The notes under the pieces were generated by a model. The model was not told where the DNA came from, searched no databases, and saw only the letters and a list, made by a program, of their open reading frames with translations. The position numbers were made by a program, and so were the translations under genes. DNA of 64,000 nt from Leptodontidium sp. MPI-SDFR-AT-0119 (lineage: Eukaryota; Ascomycota; Leotiomycetes; Helotiales; Leptodontidiaceae), in assembly GCA_020726505.1 (NCBI GenBank), contig JAHLEZ010000011.1:1302001-1366000 (forward strand), written 5' to 3'. This document shows, piece by piece, positions 1-10,279 of this stretch; positions within the stretch are counted from its first letter, which is position 1, and every line of letters starts with the position of its first letter.

Positions 1-557
1 TTGTTCTGGATTTAATGATCCAACTTTTAAGTCGATTATATTAGTAGTAAAAAAGTTATTCCTTGATTAAGTCGTCATGTCGAAGTTGCTGGTATGTCGA
101 AGTTGGTGGTTCCGACCTACGCAAGTAGGTCGGAAAAAAAAAACAAAAAAAATCAGGAAACCGACGAGTACTCAGTTCTATTCGCTTTTGGACGGGATGC
201 TGGATGGTCATGTGATATTTTATCACATGACTGGACTTCCACCTGTCAGTAAATGGGTCGGTAGGTAGTTCTCGTACCTAGAGTAGAGCTCGAAGAGTCT
301 TACGGTGCAGTCTCTTTTGCCTGCCTCTAAATCGTTATTTGCCCTCCTCTCGTGTCATTTATACCTTTTTTTTTTTTTGGCACTGCATCATCACTTGTTT
401 CAAGCCTGGTCATAGCATGAAAACCAAGTACAGATTTCAGACCATTCCACAAACTCTAACGGGGGATAATTTTCATATAATAAAACACACTTATATTCTG
501 ATATGCGGACCGAAGTCTTCTCCTTCCCCACTCACTCAATCAACAAACCCCCATCCA
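1..557. other. Non-coding left edge
   Basis: I see no convincing gene here. The stretch is A/T-rich at its start, has a short poly-A/poly-G patch near 130-160 and a T-run at 366-378. Its right end is the 3' flank of the minus-strand EthD gene, whose stop codon lies at 558-560. Confidence 0.5.
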
Positions 558-1081
558 TTATGGTACATTAACCACCTCTCCCTCCTCAATATAGACCGTC
601 TCCCAACCCACCATAATCATCACATCTCCCACATTTGTGTACTCCGTCTCCACCTTGCCGACCTTCTCATGCCACTCTGGATCCATCAGCAAGCCCCTCA
701 GATCATCCGCGCTGCGCACATAGTACTGCGTCTGTGCATCGTATGGGCTCAGCATCCAGCCCGGCGGCATGGCCGTGATATCTGGCGCGAAAATGTTGCG
801 TGCTTCGAGCGGCGTTAGGTACTGCGCTTTTGTTAGAATTACGAATCGAGTGGCTTTTTCTTTTTCTTTGGTGCTGATGGAAGGTAACTGGAATAGGGGA
901 GGAATGAAGTGGTCACCTGTGCGTATCTTACGATCCCGTGCCGAGCGATGATTCCAGCTGCGGCTTGGATATGCGACGTGGTCATGAACTTCTCGAAATC
1001 GGCATCGCTGTATGTGGGTGCCTTGTAGTGGTTCACGCAGATCTTAAGCAGTCTCTCAGCCTTGGGGACTGCGGATGCCAT
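558..1081 (-). CDS. EthD-domain protein
   Basis: Two exons, complement(558..821, 917..1081), give a 142-residue protein. The intron is 95 nt (donor CAG|GTGACC, acceptor GCGCAG) and phase 0. The start is the ATG at 1081 (MASAVPKAERLLK); it gives the usual size for small fungal EthD proteins, dimeric alpha-beta-barrel proteins of about 130-150 residues. The conserved feel is in the N-terminal hydrophobic strand followed by a His/Tyr pair (ICVNHYKAPTYS), the middle SHIQAAAGIIARHGIVRYAQ helix-strand, and the C-terminal MVGWETVYIEEG strand. In fungi such genes often sit in polyketide clusters, where some relatives act as dehydratases or cyclases. Here it is the only member of the neighbouring cluster remnant with an uninterrupted frame. 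Product assignment to EthD is inference from the pattern; the exact reaction is unknown. Confidence 0.7.
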
Positions 1082-1619
1082 GTTTCCTTCTTGTTGTCTT
1101 TTTGTTTTGATTTCGTTACTTCTGCTGCTGCTACTTTGGAAAATGTGGTAAATTGTCACTATTTAGAATTGAAATCCATACTCATCTTTCACGAATACTG
1201 CCCAGACATTGGGGTTTCAGCCATGGAATGGCCGAAGAAAGTATTCGGTCCTATAAGCGAACTTGGCTTCGGTTGACTGTTGCTGCACAAGTCGAGCGAG
1301 CAGTCGCCGAGTCGGCGATGCAGATTCGGCGAACCATGTGCTTTTATTTCGTAATTCACATTTCGGACGAGAACGAGAAACTCAAACAGGAAGGGGGAAG
1401 AAAACACTCTCAAATTGAGGAATTCTTAGAAGTTCTTCCGATGTGTTGCGGACGAAGAATTACCTGTAAACCTTCTCTTATGCTCCAGAAAGGCGGCAAA
1501 GTTGAAACAACCCACCATTTTCTAAGACAGCCCTTGTACAGAAGAACACCATGAGGATTTTGTTAATTCCGACACGTACGCCTGCAGAGAACAAACTTGG
1601 ATACCGCACTTGTCAAAAC
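1082..1619. other. Divergent intergenic region
   Basis: This is the promoter space between the minus-strand EthD gene and the plus-strand hydrolase. Open frames exist but none resembles a protein I recognise. The frame opening at ATG 1551 is in phase with the hydrolase, so 1551 is an alternative start 23 codons upstream of the preferred one at 1620. Confidence 0.45.
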
Positions 1620-2334
1620 ATGAACCTTCCTAAGATCCTCTGCCTCCACGGCGAAGGCACCTCCAGCGAAATCCTCCGCATCCAAACCAGCACCCTCGCC
1701 GCCTCCATTCCTCAATTCAGTTTCCACTACCTCAACGCCCCCTTCCCATCGCCTCCAGGCCCCGGCGTCCTCCCCTTCTTCGAAGGACCCTACTACACCT
1801 GGGTCCGAGCCTCCTCTCTGACTTCCAAATCCGACATCACCATCGTGCGGACACTCTTCCAGAAAACGATTGCAGAGCACACATTTGTGGGGGTGCTTGC
1901 GTTCTCGCAAGGTGGATTGGTTGCGGCTGGGTTATTGCGCGATGAGGTACTGGGCAAAGGGTTGAGGTTTTGGATTTTCTTGTCGTGTACATATCCGCCT
2001 TTTGTGCCTGCAGCGGGAGTGTGGTGTTTGTTATTCGTCGGCGCTGAAGATTGGGATTAGGGGTAAGGAGGGCAAAAGACCGGAGCTGGGGAGGGATGGA
2101 CATTGAGGAGATGGGAAGGCGGTCATTCGTGTCCCGAGTTTGCATGTTCATGGGAGTCGGGATCCATTTTTGAGGTCTAATCGGCTGTTGTTGGGGAGGT
2201 GCTTTGATGGAGATCTGGCTTGGCTTGTGGAGGCGGAGGAGGGGCATCGGGTTACTGCTGATATGGGGACCGTGGAAGTTATTAGGAGTGCGGTGTCGTG
2301 CATGTGGGATGAGATAGAGAGTCAATTGAATTAA
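1620..2334 (+). pseudogene. FSH1-type serine hydrolase with disturbed frame
   Basis: The sequence encodes an alpha/beta hydrolase of the FSH1 family, the group of small esterases/thioesterases that often accompany fungal polyketide synthases. It begins MNLPKILCLHGEGTSSEIL (ATG 1620, the usual family start just before the LCLHG motif). The nucleophile elbow VLAFSQGG lies near 1893-1917, and the C-terminal part carries HVHGSRDPFL (catalytic Asp) and EEGHRVT (catalytic His), so all three triad residues are visible. The frame is not continuous. The N-terminal half ends at a TAG at 2058-2060, while the C-terminal half is in the +1 frame, and that frame has a TGA at 2104-2106. An intron could remove the damage (weak donors near 1987 or 2026, acceptor near 2110), but the +1-frame text before the TGA looks coding, which favours frameshift plus nonsense. 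It probably released or trimmed the product of the adjacent synthase. Confidence 0.6.
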
Positions 2335-2856
2335 TTGCTTGTACTTCGGACGTGGAGTTGACTCAGATGAGTTTTATTAGTGTTACGATTTGGGTCAAGG
2401 TTTTCTGGGAAGAGGTCTGCTATGTGATGTTTTGATTATAATATGGAGTTTATTTTGAGAAGACTAAGACACTCAGACGCCGCTTAGGGATTTGTAAGTG
2501 TTTATCAAACTGTTCCGTGTGACTTCCTATGTGTAATGATGTATTACCTGGCTTGCAGAAGTTCTCGGAGTGAAGTATTTGGTTTCCTGCTGGCGAGGGT
2601 GTGTAGAAAATAGGGAATACAATCAAGGGTATAGATTAAGGCTTCGATAAAAATGCGGAGGCCGCTGGAAGTAGATGATGAAAGCACAGCGGAAGCTACC
2701 CTATACCCTTCAAATTCTGATACAAGTGGTAGAAACCACATTTATAAACAAGTAGCATTATCTAGGAAGAGGGACGCTATTTGTGAAAATGAGTGTGCGG
2801 GTGTCCAAGAGGTAGTTGCTAGCTCTTATGGATGAAATAGGCCCTAATGACGTGGA
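2335..2856. other. Intergenic gap in the cluster remnant
   Basis: This gap lies between the hydrolase and the convergent monooxygenase fragment. I see no gene, RNA or repeat in it. Confidence 0.45.
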
Positions 2857-3374
2857 TCATTCCACAGCCACTGGAATAGGTGGCAAACTCTCCACAATAA
2901 CATCCTTCTTTTCGAACCTCTCGTGCCCAACGACGCTGATATCCTTTGTTTCGCTTCTCTTCTGCTCAACAACAATTGGCAATTCAATGTCCCAAGTTTG
3001 ATCATTGAGTCTCAAGTAAGGTGCTACATCCATAAGGTTTCCTTTGAGGGTTTCAGCCTCCAGAACAGTACTCCCATTGCCCAAAAAACCCCACATATTG
3101 TCAGATCGATACCTGATATCGTAGTGCTCGAAGCGAGGCTCTTTGAGAGATTTCAGGAGATGTGGCATGCTGCCGCACCACACATACACCCGGCCTTCTG
3201 CAGTGTTCTTCATGTACCAAGATCGGCAATTCTCTGCCCAGATGGACTTTTGGGCGTGCCAAGCATCGATATGCTCATTGAGTTGGGTGGTTGGGGCCTG
3301 CTTGACTTCTAGGGCCCGGATGTTTTCTTCTTGCATCTTCTTGACGCATTTCAATGCATATTCCATCTGAACTT
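2857..3374 (-). pseudogene. C-terminal fragment of a flavin (Baeyer-Villiger-type) monooxygenase
   Basis: About 170 residues are open on the minus strand, ending in TGA at 2857-2859. The pattern EYALKCVKKMQEENIRAL, then HAQKSIWAENCRSWY and GRVYVWCGSMPHLL is the C-terminal end of fungal FAD-binding monooxygenases of the Baeyer-Villiger/steroid monooxygenase group; the W..xCRSWY and GRV.vWxGS blocks are the part I recognise. The FAD- and NADPH-binding motifs (GxGxxG Rossmann folds) that should precede it are absent. Immediately 5' of the fragment, within about 20 bp, plus-strand methyltransferase sequence from the PKS begins. The 5' edge could be a genuine exon edge (GTTCAG|ATGG), but no upstream exon is present. 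It is a truncated remnant at a deletion or rearrangement junction. Confidence 0.65.
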
Positions 3375-3544
3375 CGTGCTATGATAATATGGGCTCGGTT
3401 TCAAGTACGCTAATAACATCTTGGCACTCGCTGCCTCTCAGATTTCACATCGATACCCAAGGATGAAAATTCTCGAAATTGGTGCAGGGACAGGGGGTGC
3501 CAGCTGGAAGGTTCTTGAAGCCAGGGGGGGTACTTGCTCCTACT

Positions 3545-3924
3545 GGAAGTGAGAGTGATGATACAGAGACGGTGCCTCCCCACATTAATTGTGGCAGAAT
3601 CCTCAGATTCTACTACGTAATCATGAATAGCTGGACGCGTAGTTATACGTGTTGTACAGTTAAGAATCGTGGTGCAATGTTCAATTAAAAGAGGAAGATA
3701 CTGATATGCAAAATGACTAATTATACTGGGTTCCCGGAATTACTTTTAACTCGACCAAATTCTCGTGAATAAACAGACGCGGTGTATCCGGTACAACGCG
3801 TTCCATACAAATTTAGTGGTTACCTAAGTACCGCGCTCACCACCGACGCTCCCGGAAGAGAAAGTGGGGAGGCACCGTCTCCATATCGTCGAGGCACCGT
3901 CTCTGTATCAACACTCGGAAGTGA
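3545..3924. repeat. 8-bp target-site duplication pair
   Basis: GGAAGTGA occurs at 3545-3552 and again at 3917-3924, immediately outside the inverted ends of the miniature element. The single ancestral copy belonged to the PKS coding frame. Confidence 0.8.
3553..3916. mobile_element. hAT-type miniature inverted-repeat element
   Basis: This is a 364-bp insertion inside the PKS methyltransferase. The ends are 26-bp terminal inverted repeats differing at one base: left end starts GAGTGATGATACAGAGACGG, and the right end read inward starts GAGTGTTGATACAGAGACGG, both continuing TGCCTC. It is flanked by the direct repeat GGAAGTGA (3545-3552 and 3917-3924), an 8-bp target duplication as made by hAT transposases. 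Removing the element and one copy of the duplication rejoins the host frame exactly across a Glu-Val codon pair. The right end also carries a second copy of the GAGACGGTGCCTC subterminal motif (3864-3881). No transposase frame exists inside, so it is non-autonomous. Confidence 0.85.
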
Positions 3925-4010
3925 CAAGCGACGTCCTAAGGCCTAGGTTTGTGATGAGTGGCCTTCCTGGCTGGTGGTTAGACCAGGATGATGGACGGAA
4001 ATTCCACCCA

Positions 4011-6250
4011 ACTTTGAATCCAAATGAGTGGAATAAAGTCCTCGGGGGTGCAGGATTTTCCGGAGTGGATTCTGTTAGCAATGACTTCCACCACAAAACA
4101 AAATACCTGACCTCGATCATGGTTAGCCAAGCCATGGACAGCCGCGTTCAACTATTACGTCATCCAATGCTCTTGCTGGACTCGGTCCCACGCGTCAATC
4201 AATTCGCCATTATTGGTGGATCAACGTTGCCAGTCGCCAGACTTGTTGAGGATCTTACAGAACTGCTTCAAGGCTGGAACTCGAATCCGATATTAGTAAG
4301 CACGATTCCGGAGATTGAGCGCGGCACATTGATCCCGGGCAGCACTGTTATATGTCTTTCCGAGCTGGATGAACCGTTCTTCGAATCCGTTTCTGAAGCA
4401 AGTATTCGGGGAATGCAATCAATTTTCAGCCAAGCCAAAAATGTTCTTTGGATAACCCACGGTACCAGATCCGAGAATCCTTACTCCAACATGTTACTCG
4501 GTGTTGGTCGTTCTGTGTTATTAGAGTCACCTCATGTGCGCCTTCAGTTTCTGGATGTTGAGACATCGGGAAAGGACAGGCTTGATAGTCATATTCTGGC
4601 AACAGCATTGCTAAGGCTTGTTGCGATGGACTCAGTTGGTATGATGGACAACCTTCTCTGGACCACCGAGCATGAACTTGTCCTAGAGAGACAAAAGACG
4701 TTGATTCCACGCATCATTCCGAACAAGAGATTGAACGACAGGCTGAATTCGGAGAAAAGGGTCATCCTGAAAAATGTTTCTTTGGATGAATCCTCGATTG
4801 TGATTGATCCTTCTTCTTTCAGCATTTCTGAAGGCTTTAAGAATTCGAAAACTCACACTGAAGAAGCCAGCAAAGCCCGGGTTGGGGTTAGGTTTTCTAC
4901 TCTTTTGCCTATCCGAACACTGGAAAATAAGAACCAATTTCTGTGTGTTGGTTCTCGAATTGGTTCCAACCTACCTGTGGTTATACTATCGCACAAAAAT
5001 TCTTCCCTGGTTGATGTCGACTCTCACATGATGGTCCCATGCTCTCCAATCCCAGGTGCCGAGGATTCGTTCTTTGAATTGCTTCTTAATACCATGCTCG
5101 CCTAATCCATTTTGAAGCTCAAGATTTCTGATGGCTCCATCTGGATCCATGAACCAGAGCCATCTTTTGCCAAAGCTACCACCCTGCAAGCCTCTGCACA
5201 TAATTTCGATGTCATCATAACCTCCGAGCCTACCACTACCGACTGGACACACATCCATCCTTACGCAAGCAATCGAAGCATCAAATCCATACACCAAGTG
5301 AGTGTTAGCGTCTTTGTTGACATGTGTCAAGATGTTTCGAAAACATTATCAACACAAATTCTTTCAACTCTACCTGAAAGTTGTCGAACTTACAAAGTTG
5401 CTCCGCATAGTTTAAAGTACCTCTCCCTCGATTTCTCTTTCGCCGGTCTACAAGAATGCTTGATCGCTGCGTGTGCTCGGTTGTCTCTTGTCGAGAACTG
5501 TCTTCCCGCTCGTTCGCAGAACCGAATAGAACTTGGGGAACTAAGTTCGCCAACCAAGGCAGCCACTCTTCATAGCTATTCTGCCATAGTTGACTGGGCA
5601 CACCAAACAACCGTTCAAAATAAGAGTCAAGCCAATTGACCCCAAACCTCTATTCAAATCGGATAAGATGTACTTTCTTGTTGGCCTGACTGGTGAACTT
5701 GGTCAATCCATCTGCGATTGGATGGTTCGTAACGGTGCTCGCCACCTCGCAGTTACTAGTCGAAATTTAAATATCAATTCTGAATGGATCAAGCAACTCT
5801 AGCGAGCCGGAGCTATCATAAAGGTATTTGCTATGGATGTCACGGACAAAGCTGCGTTGCGCAGAGTTTATGAAACTATTTGCGACACTATGCCCCCTGT
5901 TGCTGGAGTTTCCAACGCTGCTATGGTTCTGCGAGACAAAGCCTTCTCCGAGATGACGTGTGATGAAATGATCGATGTTTTGCGTCTGAAAGTGGAGGGA
6001 ACGAAAAATCTGGACGAGATCTTCGGCAATTCGAAACTGGACTTTTTCATACTCTTCTCATCTCTGGCATGCGTGATTGGAAATCGCGGCCAGTCTAATT
6101 ATGGAGCTGCAAACATGTTCATGGCCAGTTTTGTTAATCAACAACGGAAAAGAGGCCTAGCGGCCTCCATTATTGACATTGGAATGCTGCTTGGCGTGGG
6201 GTATGTGGCGAGAACAGGGGTGAGTACTATGAGCCGGCTACGAACCTACA
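4011..6250 (+). pseudogene. PKS structural KR subdomain and ketoreductase, interrupted
   Basis: The frame from 3925 to 5102 covers the region after the methyltransferase, including GGSTLPVARLVEDL and LLGVGRSVLLESP of the structural half-domain. A TAA at 5103-5105 breaks it, and the same frame continues to 5636. A one-base excess in an A-run near 5622 shifts the frame into the catalytic KR (MYFLVGLTGELGQSICDW, NADPH-binding GxxGxxG-like). A TAG at 5800-5802 breaks it again. The active-site serine and tyrosine region (FILFSSLACVIGNRGQSNYG, about 6046-6105) is present, so the catalytic residues survive in a broken frame. Confidence 0.8.
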
Positions 6251-6519
6251 ACTACATGGCGATTGCAGAAACCGAGCTGCATGTGATCTTTGCCGAAACA
6301 ATTGCTGCAGGTGACCCTTCCTCTGGGGAAATCCCAGACATAATCACAAGTCTTCAGAGTACCAGCATGTCTGTCAGCGAGGAGGCCAGACCGCCGTGGT
6401 ACCAAGACCCAAGATTTTCGCATTACATTGTGGAACAAGAAGCTGCAAGAAATGACACTGGAGTAAAGGCCGCCCTACTTTCGGTAGAAAAGCAGCTGAT
6501 TGATACCCAAAATTGGGAG

Positions 6520-6780
6520 GAGGCGTTGATCATCGTCGAGAACTGCTTTGCAGCAAAGCTCGAACTCATTTTGCAAATTCCGTCGGATAGTGTTGACAAG
6601 AGTATCCCACTGGCTGACTTGGGTATTGGCTCCTTGATTGCTGTCGAGATTCGTTCCTGGTTTTTAAAGGAACTCACGATAGATATGCCGGTGCTGAAAG
6701 TGCTTGGTGGGGGTTCCATCACGGACCTGTGCAAAGATGCAATGTCCAGGCTCCCGGACTCTGTGAAGCTAAGGAAAGGA
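6520..6780 (+). pseudogene. PKS acyl carrier protein domain
   Basis: The motif LADLGIGSLIAVEIRSW (about 6610-6660) contains the serine that would carry the phosphopantetheine arm; GIGSL replaces the common GVDSL. The domain is followed by a Ser/Asn/Thr-rich linker. That linker is interrupted by TAG 6898-6900 and TAA 6937-6939 before the condensation domain. Confidence 0.8.
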
Positions 6781-6948
6781 GACCATCTGCCAACGAAGGA
6801 GACAAATTCATCGTCTAACGACTCCGGTAATTCGATCTCGAGTGGCAATTCAAGCGAGATGGCCACCACTCCAGCCGAGTCGGAAGCATCTTCCAGCTAG
6901 CTAACAGGCAAACAAGTTGACCCCCAACGCCTATTTTAACGGAAAGGA

Positions 6949-8380
6949 GAGATGTCATATGCAGAGTCGCGGTTGTGGTTCCTTCATCTATATCTTCAAG
7001 ATGTATCCACATGCAAAGGCAAGTTATTCCAATACCCTGACTTATAAACCACTCTTGTATTGGTACAGACGCTAATTACATGATGTCTTAGTCACATTTG
7101 CTGGTGAAGTAAAAGGCTTTCTTCAGCCTGCACAACTGCAGTCCGCGCTCCAAGCAGTTTCACAGAGGCATTCAGTTCTTCGAACCAGCTTCTTTCAAGA
7201 TGTCGAAACTTCACAGCCTATGAAGTGAATAGCTAACTCTAGTTTTGTTCTATTTGAACACAAGACAATAGCAAACGACCACGATATTGAGTTTGAAATG
7301 GAGCGCGTGAAGAAGCACGCATTTGATTTGGAAAATGGCAAAACACTCATGGTCCTTCTTTTGTCTCGATCTTCGGACTCGCACCACATTATTGTTGGAT
7401 ATCATCATATGATTATGGATGGTATATATAAGCTGGTTGATATTCCTCCAGGATCTTAATTCTGCATACTCCGGCAAAGTTCTTAGCCCACTCAAGCATG
7501 ACCACCTGGATTTCTCGATGACACAAAGGAAGGCGATCCAGAATGGAGAATTGAGAATAGAAATTGATTTCTGGAAAGAAGAGCTTCCCGATGTTCCCGG
7601 GCCACTAAAATTGTTTCCATTCTCACGGGTCGAAAGCAGGTCCACGATGACAGAATATGATACGCATACCTTCGATATGGAAATTGATGCCGACCTGATG
7701 GCTCAAATCAAAAAAACGAGCACTGGGCTGCGCATTACCCCATTTCATTTCTACCTGTCCGCAATCCAGTTTCTGCTCCAACCATTTCTCGAGGGCAATG
7801 ATCTGGTCATTGGAATCATGGACGCCAACCGAAACGAAGAAAACTCTTCAGATATTATGGGGTTCTTTTTGAATCTCCTCCCACTTCGCTTCAAGCTTGA
7901 CGACCAATAATCCTTTGCAGATGTGGCCCGGAGTACTCGGAAGAAGGTCTTCTCGGCCTTAGGCCATTCCAGATTGCCTTTCGACATCCTACTGGACGAG
8001 TTGAATGTTCCACGATCGTCAGAGCACAGTCCATTGTTCCAGGTGGCAATGAATTACCGCATGGGCTATTCATACCACACGCCATTCGGTCCTTCTGACA
8101 TCAAGTGGGTGTCCTCGGCTCCTGCCAGAAACCCATACGATCTAGTGGTGGATGTTACAGAAACGAGACGATCTTGCCTGGTGTCTTTCACGACGCAGAG
8201 ATATCTCTACATGGGCGAAGATGTACAAAAGCTCATGCGGTCCTATATTTCCTTTCTCAAGGTTTTGTCTGAGGATACCTCAATTTGTCTGCAGAATACA
8301 CTTCAAACAGAAGTTGAAACTCAACTTTCCAGTGCACGACGACACGGCCAGCGCGTTGAATTTGCGTCTTGGCCCGCCAC
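6949..8380 (+). pseudogene. NRPS condensation domain, interrupted
   Basis: The domain opens with SYAESRLWFLHLYLQD. A 73-nt intron at 7019-7091 has a GC donor (AAAG|GCAAGT) and acceptor CTTAG, and restores VTFAGEVKGFLQ. A TGA at 7226-7228 breaks the frame. The catalytic HHxxxDG motif is intact as HHMIMDG (about 7403-7423). Directly after it a TATATATA run causes a net +1 frameshift, after which SWLIFLQDLNSAYSGK resumes. A TAA at 7908-7910 splits the second half, and RSTRKKVFSALGHSRLPFDILLDEL continues beyond it. Confidence 0.85.
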
Positions 8381-9870
8381 TCTGAGTCATCGCTTTGATC
8401 AGATCACCGAGTTCCATGGTGAGCAGATCGCTGTCAAAGACACCCTGGGGAGCTCGCTGAGCTACCGCCAAGTTGCAGCGCGAGCTCGTGACATCGCTTC
8501 TTCGTTGGTTGGATTGCATCTCCCGGCGGAGTTCCGAGTCGTTGTTTATCTTGAGCCAAGTACCGACTCTGCATGCTCAATCCTGGCAATAATGCGCGCC
8601 GGAGCTGTTTATGTACCGCTGGATCCGAGAAATCCTGTGGCTAGGCTTGCAGCCATGGTCGAAGATTGCAAGCCTGCCGTTATTATCTGTGACGGCAACA
8701 CTTCCGGTCAAGTACAACACCTTAATACACTTGGTGTTCCTGTCCTCAACATATCCACGATTGCATCGAAGGGGGATCTTGCGCCAAATCTTGCACTTCG
8801 TCATAGACCAGCCTTTGTACTTTACACAAGTAGTTCCACCGGAACCCCCAAGGGCATATTGCTCAGCCATTCGGGACTTTTGAACTAGATTGCTGGAATC
8901 CAGCAAGTGTTTGGCATTGGCCAAGAGAGGGTACTCCAACAAAGCTCTCTTGGGTTTGACATGTCCCTTGAGCAGATATTTATCGCTCTCTGCAATGGTG
9001 GCACCGTGGTTGTGGTATCGAAGGAACATCGAGGTGATCCAGCTACCATTGCTCGCATTATGCGAGAAGAGTCCATTACTGACACAGAATTTGTTCCTTC
9101 TGAGTACTCCGTACTTCTTAGGTATGGTGCAAACGACTTGAGGCAGTGCCATGTTTGGAAATTTGCTTTCTCTGGTGGAGAGAAAGTCACCCCAAGACTG
9201 AAAAGCGCCTTTGCTGGTCTGGATTTGCCTCATCTTCGCCTGCTCAATGTTTACGGGCCCGACGGAAGTCTCTGTGTCTTGCACTCGTGGCGAAATTGCC
9301 TACCGGGAGGCAGAAACATCCATTCCGTCTTTTGGTTCTGTAGGTTATATCATGCCGAACTACTCTGTCTACATTCTTGACGAGAAGCTCGAGCATGTCC
9401 CAGCCGGATTTCCTGGTCAAATTTGCGTTGGTGGGAGAGGTGTGGGAATTGGATACCTGAACAATGAAGTTCTAAGTCAAGAAAAGTTCATCAAAAATAA
9501 GTTCACCATAGCGGATAGCGATCAGCACCAGTCTCCCCTCCTTTACCTGACAGGCGATCGCGGAAGACTTCTTGATGACGGATCACTGATCTTCCAAGGC
9601 CGCATGGACGGCGATTCTCAGATCAAATTACGAGGAATCCGGATCGAACCAGATGAGATCTCGAGTGTCATATTACGAACAGGTACTTCAGTAATAGCCG
9701 ACGTTGCGATTTCTGCCAGGGGCGATCCCCTCTTTTTGGTTGCATTCGTTGTCTTCGCACCGCAGTCTGAGCCCCTGGATCAGCAAAACTCTACTTGAAG
9801 AATCTCCGTGCCAGCCTCCCTTTTCCTCCATACATGCTGCCTACCTTGATGATACCTGTCGACAAGATTC
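8381..9870 (+). pseudogene. NRPS adenylation domain, interrupted
   Basis: Core motifs are visible: LYTSSSTGTPKG (A3, about 8818-8853), the A4/A5 region, NVYGP (about 9247-9261), YLTGDRGR (A7), GRMDGDSQIKLRGIRIEPDE (A8) and NVNGKRDK (A10, about 9876-9899). A TAG at 8886-8888 follows A3. One extra base near 9258 shifts the frame inside A5, and another shift occurs near 9780-9795. The amino-acid specificity code was not derived because the pocket spans the broken region. Confidence 0.85.
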
Positions 9871-9929
9871 CCATGAACGTCAATGGGAAAAGGGATAAAT
9901 TTGCTATTTCTCAGATATCCCTTCCCAAA

Positions 9930-10200
9930 GTGGTACAGGACGAGCAGACTGAAATACTGGGAGGGATTGCACTCCAACTAAAGGATGTCTGGAGAAGCAT
10001 TCTCTCTGAAACTGGAGACCTCTTCGAGATCAATCATGATTCAGACTTTTTCAGTGTTGGAGGCAGCTCTCTTTTGATCAGACTCCAGTATCACGTCAAG
10101 GAATCGTTCGGGATAAACATTCCTCTAGCATATTTGTTCCAGGCCAGTACCCTTCAGTCGATGGCCTCGAGGATAGAACTTCCTCTGCGCCCACAGAATA
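9930..10200 (+). pseudogene. NRPS thiolation (peptidyl carrier) domain
   Basis: The carrier motif DFFSVGGSSLLIRLQ (about 10045-10090) includes the serine for phosphopantetheine attachment. The frame is open from 9795 to the TAG at 10221-10223, which separates it from the terminal domain in the same frame. Confidence 0.8.
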
Positions 10201-10279
10201 CAGATTCAATTGATTGGGTTTAGGAAACCGCATTCTCTGCAGCTGATCTCATTTACCCGCAGACACGGACCAATGGGGC

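Larger units (their letters stand above)
3390..4010 (+). pseudogene. PKS methyltransferase remnant
   Basis: The C-methyltransferase SAM-binding motif I (MKILEIGAGTGG) lies at about 3462-3497. Within some 25 bases the sequence jumps to the late-domain motif FLKPGG (about 3512-3529), so roughly 100 residues normally between the two are deleted, with a frame change. After the inserted element, the frame resumes at 3925 with the domain-end motif FVMSGLPGWWLDQDDGR (about 3948-3998). The 5' edge meets the monooxygenase fragment. Confidence 0.85.

Noticed and set aside
339..818. Plus-strand 159-residue open frame
   Set aside because: It lies opposite exon 2 of the EthD gene, has no domain and is a shadow frame.
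1837..2325. Minus-strand 162-residue frame opposite the hydrolase
   Set aside because: Low-complexity His/Pro/Thr text mirrors the coding strand; the plus strand carries the recognisable catalytic motifs.
3520..3530. PKS frame damage as pure sequencing error
   Set aside because: The G7 run, the A-run near 5622 and the A4 run near 9784 are typical places for assembly indels, so individual shifts may be artefacts. Nine stops, two deletions and a transposon insertion are not explained that way.
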